A stretch of DNA of 8,028 bases, from the NCBI GenBank assembly GCA_021823905.1, contig JAKALX010000162.1, forward strand, positions 1-8,028, read 5' to 3'. The stretch comes from Chloroflexota bacterium (GTDB taxonomy: Bacteria; Chloroflexota; Dehalococcoidia; Tepidiformales; Tepidiformaceae). A program made the position numbers and the translations under genes. This document shows positions 5,306 to 8,028 of this stretch, piece by piece. The stretch's first letter is position 1. The number at the start of each line of letters is the position of its first letter. Below the pieces are notes generated by a model. The model worked only from the letters and a program-made list of their open reading frames with translations. It did no database searches and was not told the origin of the DNA.

Positions 5306-5537
5306 GGCCGCGCCTGGCCAGGGGCTAGCCTGCCGTCTGCAGCAATATCCCTGGTAGCACCCGCTGCATCGAGGGGCCCCGTCTGTCGGCGGGGCTTCGC
5401 GTTTGCCATGGAAGGGCGCCCGCGAGCCGAAACTCACGGGCGCCAGTGTTCGGACGGAGGACCGGCCTCTCCTCGAGATCGCGTTCAACGACCGACGGCA
5501 GCCGGGACCTTGGTCTGAGGGCCGACCAGATATGGCA
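5306..5537. other. Non-coding stretch with two hairpins
   Basis: No credible gene is seen between the FRG upstream region and the ssrA terminator. The first hairpin (5376-5395) has an 8-bp stem with one G-T pair and a TGTC loop, followed on the plus strand by TTCGCGTTT, which could be a weak terminator. The second (5415-5444) has arms GGCGCCCG/CGGGCGCC plus three more pairs after one mismatch and a 6-nt loop, with no T run. The sequence ACCCGCTGC at 5359-5367 echoes the direct repeats beside the internal att copy (4006-4014). Confidence 0.4.
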
Positions 5538-5586
5538 CGCGAAACGAGCCCGCGCGCTGGCGGGCTCGTTCGAATGCGTTGGTGGA
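5538..5586 (-). repeat. Proximal att copy inside the intact ssrA 3' end
   Basis: Identical to 3077-3125. It covers the last 7 nt of mature tmRNA (5580-5586) and the complete terminator. As it keeps the tmRNA gene whole, it is the attL-type junction, and the sequence below 5538 belongs to the element. Confidence 0.82.
5543..5570 (-). terminator. ssrA intrinsic terminator
   Basis: An 11-bp perfect stem (AACGAGCCCGC / GCGGGCTCGTT) with a 6-nt loop begins 10 nt beyond the encoded CCA. The T tract is short (TTT then CG). The strength of the stem and its position make a terminator likely. It also forms part of the duplicated att block. Confidence 0.75.
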
Positions 5587-5935
5587 GACGCGGGAGAGTC
5601 GAACTCCCGGTCCAGCGAAGTTCAGCTCCGGATTGTCCTACAGGCTTTCCCACCGATTGGATCTCGCCGGCGACTACAGTGGTGATCCCCATGCCAACCG
5701 GCCAGCCGATAAGTCTTTCGCGGACGGCATCGGCGTCGATCCGCGGCACCCTGGCATTGCAGCGCCCCGGGCAACCCCACCAGGACGAGGGCTGCGAGGG
5801 ACGTCGTCACTTAATTAAGCGGCGAGAGCGAGTTGGTTGTTGCCAACTATTTTTGGACGCCTGATTTACGAGGGTGACATCCAACCTCGGCCTGCTATCC
5901 GGCTACCTAGCCCCCTGTCGAATCCTTTCGTCCCC
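5580..5935 (-). ncRNA. ssrA: Transfer-messenger RNA (tmRNA, 10Sa RNA)
   Basis: tmRNA rescues stalled ribosomes with SmpB and tags the unfinished peptide for proteolysis. The 356-nt gene has the one-piece bacterial layout. The 5' end GGGGACG (5935-5929) pairs with CGTCTCC at the 3' end (7 pairs, one G-T), and an ACCA end is encoded. The conserved GGATTCGACAGGGG follows the 5' acceptor strand, and the T-arm is GGGAG-TTCGACT-CTCCC. The CCTCGTAAA and AAAAATAGTT signals precede the tag frame. Translation resumes at GGC (5844-5842) and gives GNNQLALAA before TAA (5817-5815). The LALAA ending is the classic ClpXP-type degron. The first codon is Gly rather than the common Ala. The 3' end doubles as the integration site of the flanking island. 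The function is established for the family; the exact ends are inferred from pairing. Confidence 0.96.
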
Positions 5936-5948
5936 GTGGAATCCCTCT

Positions 5949-5977
5949 ATCGTACCATCGCCAATCGAACATGTGTA
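5949..5977 (-). promoter_or_regulatory. Candidate ssrA promoter
   Basis: On the minus strand, TACACA (5977-5972, 4 of 6 to TTGACA) and TACGAT (5954-5949, 4 of 6 to TATAAT) are separated by 17 bp. The -10 box ends 13 bp before the predicted mature 5' end, leaving room for a short leader removed by RNase P. The divergent HAD gene starts just beyond it, which argues against the ATG at 5971 as that gene's start. Confidence 0.5.
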
Positions 5978-6015
5978 CGGCCTGCGGTGGCGGCTCGCCG
6001 GGCCTTCCCCGTAGC

Positions 6016-6561
6016 ATGACCACGATGCCCGACCGGCCCGTCATCACGCTCGACCTCGACGGCGTCATCTGCCGCCCGCCGTTCGGCATCAACCCCGGCC
6101 GCGGGCGAAACAAACGGCGCGACGGCCAGGGAACGAAGAGCCTCCTCTGGCGCACCGAGCGCTGGCGCTACGCCGGACGGAAACCGATGGCCGGCGCGGT
6201 GGAGGGCCTCCGCGCGTTAGCCGAAGCGTTCGAATGCCGGGTGGTGTCGGCCCGCTCCGAGGAAGCGCGCGAACTCACGGAGCGCTGGTTCGTCCGGCAC
6301 TTCGGCTATCTGCCCGAGCTGAGCCTTCGCCCGGACTGGCGCGAGAAACCGGCCCAGTTCAAGGTGCGCCGCATTGCCGAGCTCGGCGCGATCGCCCACT
6401 TCGAGGACGACCCGCACACCGCGATGTGGGTCGCTGATCTGATCCCCGACGTCTTTCTCGTCGACTGGTGGCGCAACCGCTGGCTCGATCTGCCAAATGT
6501 GCACCGGATCCAGCGACTGTCCGACGCGTTGCCCCTGCTCAACACGAAACTGAACAGGTAA
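6016..6561 (+). CDS. HAD-like hydrolase (phosphatase/5'-nucleotidase type)
   Basis: The 181-aa protein carries the haloacid-dehalogenase phosphatase signatures. Motif I is TLDLDGVIC (11-19), with the nucleophile D13 and the acid/base D15. Motif II is VVSARS (76-81, S78). A lysine follows in REKPAQFK (109-116; K111 or K116 is the likely motif III). Motif IV is HFEDDPH (128-134, D131 and D132) for Mg2+. Length and layout suit a small soluble phosphomonoesterase with a minimal cap. The substrate cannot be told; relatives are often annotated as 5'(3')-deoxyribonucleotidase-like or HAD IIIC-type, and this is only a guess. The start at 6016 is chosen because it leaves the divergent ssrA promoter free. 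ATGs at 5971 and 6025 are alternatives, and no Shine-Dalgarno precedes any of them. The stop is 38 bp before the next gene on the same strand. Confidence 0.8.
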   Translation: MTTMPDRPVITLDLDGVICRPPFGINPGRGRNKRRDGQGTKSLLWRTERWRYAGRKPMAGAVEGLRALAEAFECRVVSARSEEARELTERWFVRHFGYLPELSLRPDWREKPAQFKVRRIAELGAIAHFEDDPHTAMWVADLIPDVFLVDWWRNRWLDLPNVHRIQRLSDALPLLNTKLNR

Positions 6562-6588
6562 GCGCGAGCCGCACCACCGCAAGCCCGT

Positions 6589-6594
6589 AGGAGG
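6589..6594 (+). promoter_or_regulatory. Ribosome binding site of the luciferase-like gene
   Basis: AGGAGG, 5 nt before the ATG at 6600, fixes this start. It is the clearest Shine-Dalgarno among the core genes of the window. Confidence 0.8.
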
Positions 6595-6599
6595 AGCCA

Positions 6600-7664
6600 A
6601 TGGACGACCACCGACTGGAGATCTGGACGAACGGCGCCGGCCTGCCGCGCACGTTCGTCGCGCGGGCACAGCAGGCCGAGGCGGCCGGCTTCGACGGCGT
6701 GACGATCGTCGATTCGCAGAACCTCTCCGGCGATTGCTACGTCGCGCTCGGATTGGCCGCCCATGCCACCGAGCGCATCCGCCTCGGCACTGGCGTCACA
6801 AACCCGTTCACACGGCATCCGGCCGTCACCGCCTGCGCCATCGCGACCGTACACGCCGAATCTGGAGGGCGGGCCGTCCTTGGCATTGGCCGCGGCGATT
6901 CCGCGCTCGCCCACCTCGGCTACGCCCCCGCGCCGATCGCCCTCTTCGAACGCTACCTGGAGCAGTTGCAGGGCTACCTGCGCGGCGAAGAGGTGCCTTT
7001 CGGGCCCGACGCCAACGTCGGGTCGCTCGGACTTGCGGTCGTGCCGACCGCGAGCCGCATCGAGTGGATCCGACCGGGCCGTTACCCGAAGGTGGTCGTC
7101 GACGTCGCTGCGACCGGCCCGCGGGTCATCCGGCTCGCCGCCCGGCTGGCCGACAGCGTCACGTTTGCCGTTGGCGCCGACCTCGCGCGCCTTCGTTGGG
7201 CGCTGGCGACGGCGAGGAAGGCGCGGGCGGATGCCGGCCTTGACCCGGACGGCATCGCCTACGGCGCCTACGTCAACGTCGTCGCCCACGACGACCCGGA
7301 TGTGGCCCGGATTCTCGGCGAGGGCGGCCTCTCGCTCTTTGCCCGCTTCTCGGCGATGTACGGCTCCGCCACCGGACCGGCGAGCGCGGTCGAAAAGCAA
7401 GTCGCGGAGGCGGTTCACGACGCCTATGACATGACCCGCCACAACCGCGCGGGCAGCGCCCAGGCCGCGCAACTCACGCCCGAGTTCGCCCACGAGTACG
7501 GGATCTTCGGACCCACCAAGTACTGCGTCGAACGCCTGCAGGAGATCGTGGCCCTCGGCCTTCAGCGGCTCGTGATCGTCGGCCCGACGCGCGAGGCGAA
7601 CCCGGCCGAGGCGTCGATGGCCGAAAGCCGCTTCGCCGAGGAAGTGATGCCCGAGCTCCGCTGA
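6600..7664 (+). CDS. Luciferase-like (LLM class) flavin/F420-dependent oxidoreductase
   Basis: The 354-aa product has the bacterial-luciferase-like TIM-barrel pattern. It begins EIWTNG (7-12) and continues with ARAQQAEAAGFDGVTIVDSQN (21-41), in which the barrel strand and helix are typical. GLAAHATERIRLGTGVTNPFTRHPAV (52-77) is the family's best-conserved block, and RAVLGIGRGDSA (91-102) the phosphate/flavin loop. The C-terminal EYGIFGPTKYCVERLQEIVALGLQRLVIV closes the barrel. The family uses FMN or, in many actinobacteria and Chloroflexota, coenzyme F420. The overall resemblance is to the methylenetetrahydromethanopterin-reductase-like branch, so F420 use is plausible but not provable here. 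The substrate is unknown. There is no signal peptide or membrane helix. It follows the HAD gene by 38 bp and may be co-transcribed with it. It converges with cinA, with 3 bp between the two stops. Confidence 0.88.
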   Translation: MDDHRLEIWTNGAGLPRTFVARAQQAEAAGFDGVTIVDSQNLSGDCYVALGLAAHATERIRLGTGVTNPFTRHPAVTACAIATVHAESGGRAVLGIGRGDSALAHLGYAPAPIALFERYLEQLQGYLRGEEVPFGPDANVGSLGLAVVPTASRIEWIRPGRYPKVVVDVAATGPRVIRLAARLADSVTFAVGADLARLRWALATARKARADAGLDPDGIAYGAYVNVVAHDDPDVARILGEGGLSLFARFSAMYGSATGPASAVEKQVAEAVHDAYDMTRHNRAGSAQAAQLTPEFAHEYGIFGPTKYCVERLQEIVALGLQRLVIVGPTREANPAEASMAESRFAEEVMPELR

Positions 7665-7667
7665 CGC

Positions 7668-8027
7668 CTACTTCGGCAGCTCGCCGATCAATGCCCGGCG
7701 AAGCAGGAGCAACGCCGTCGTCACCGCCCGACGCTTCACTGCGGCCCGACCCTGGTTCATCGACATCGAGAGCGCCGCGAGTTCGCCGTTGGGACCGGCG
7801 ACGCCAATGTGTACCGTGCCCGGACTCTTCCCTTCCTGCGGCTCGGGGCCGGCGACCCCGGTGATTCCCACGCCCCAGTCCGTTCGCAGTTTCGCCCGAA
7901 CGGCCTCGGCCATCGCCTTCGCCGTTTCCTGGGAGATGACGCCGAACTCCTCGATCACCCCGGCATCGACCCCAGACTCGATCTTCAGGTCGGTCCAGTA
8001 GGTCACGATCCCGCCGCGGAAGTAGTC
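7668..8027 (-). CDS. cinA: CinA C-terminal domain / nicotinamide-nucleotide amidase, 5' end missing
   Basis: The visible 119 residues are the C-terminal portion of the CinA/PncC amidase domain, which deamidates nicotinamide mononucleotide in NAD recycling. Recognisable pieces are DYFRGGIVTYWTDLK at the window edge (family: YF-GGIV-Y---K), GVISQETAKAMAEAVR, and the conserved GITGVAGPEPQEGKSPGTVHIGVAGP loop around 7786-7869. The frame stays open to the right edge, so the GTG at 8006 is an internal valine codon and not the start. The catalytic N-terminal part of the domain is outside the window. Whether it is a full-length CinA (with an N-terminal MoaB-like domain) or a stand-alone PncC cannot be told. 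The spacer between GP and KSPGTV differs from the common GGT form but keeps the flanking motifs. No terminator separates it from the convergent oxidoreductase. Confidence 0.88.
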   Translation of the reverse strand, partial: DYFRGGIVTYWTDLKIESGVDAGVIEEFGVISQETAKAMAEAVRAKLRTDWGVGITGVAGPEPQEGKSPGTVHIGVAGPNGELAALSMSMNQGRAAVKRRAVTTALLLLRRALIGELPK

Positions 8028-8028
8028 G

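Larger units (their letters stand above)
3077..5586. mobile_element. Small island(s) integrated at the 3' end of ssrA
   Basis: The segment lies between two perfect 49-bp copies (3077-3125 and 5538-5586) of the tmRNA 3' terminus plus terminator, the standard outcome of tyrosine-recombinase integration into tRNA or tmRNA genes. A third tmRNA-end copy at 3908-3936 divides it into a left part of about 0.8 kb (two small genes) and a right part of about 1.65 kb (an FRG-domain gene). Base composition drops inside it, for example 50% GC at 4561-4620. No integrase, excisionase or replication gene is visible, so it is either non-autonomous or a remnant that lost its recombinase. Direct repeats at 3946-4011 may be recombinase arm sites. 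The boundaries come from the repeats. The mobility mechanism is inferred from known ssrA-associated islands. Confidence 0.75.

Noticed and set aside
5225..5749. Minus-strand open frame running through the tmRNA body
   Set aside because: The sequence is explained by ssrA structure; the frame crosses the terminator hairpin and has no ribosome binding site or family resemblance.
6306..7493. Long open frame antisense to the HAD and luciferase-like genes
   Set aside because: It covers the complement of two well-supported genes and has the repetitive composition of a GC-driven shadow.

Overview
This is a high-GC bacterial window. It carries ordinary chromosomal genes interrupted by a small insertion of about 2.5 kb at the 3' end of the tmRNA gene. 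Single-line counts illustrate the contrast: 43 of 60 bases are G or C at 6241-6300, but 30 of 60 at 4561-4620 inside the insertion. A methylerythritol-phosphate pathway enzyme, a luciferase-like flavin/F420-type oxidoreductase, several starts without a ribosome binding site and a tmRNA tag that begins with glycine fit a Chloroflexota- or actinobacterium-like genome. That lineage call is a weak inference.

Left core (1-3076): the 3' part of a Cu(I)-type P1B ATPase (copA, truncated by the window edge) is followed by ispG on the same strand. A MarR-family regulator on the opposite strand converges on ispG with only 3 bp between the stop codons.

Inserted region (about 3077-5586): a complete tmRNA gene (ssrA, minus strand, 5580-5935) ends in an encoded CCA and an intrinsic terminator. 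A 49-bp block made of the last 7 nt of the gene plus that terminator recurs perfectly at 3077-3125. A third copy of the tmRNA 3' end (3908-3936, 28 of 29 bases) lies between them and has a different terminator. This is the footprint of site-specific integration at ssrA, probably two tandem or accreted mini-islands. The left segment holds a two-gene operon (a 64-aa protein of unknown function and a small HNH-like/zinc-finger protein) behind a pair of palindromic operator candidates. The right segment holds one FRG-domain protein gene. No integrase is present in the window. Direct repeats beside the middle att copy look like arm-type recombinase sites. The two segments also share short non-coding motifs.

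Right core (5936-8028): a divergent HAD-like phosphatase/nucleotidase-type gene is followed by a luciferase-like monooxygenase with a strong ribosome binding site. The C-terminal domain of CinA/PncC (nicotinamide-nucleotide amidase) converges from the other strand and runs off the right edge.

The core genes do not form one pathway. The coherent story is the ssrA locus, where an active tmRNA gene serves as integration target and was rebuilt by the element, with small accessory genes carried downstream.
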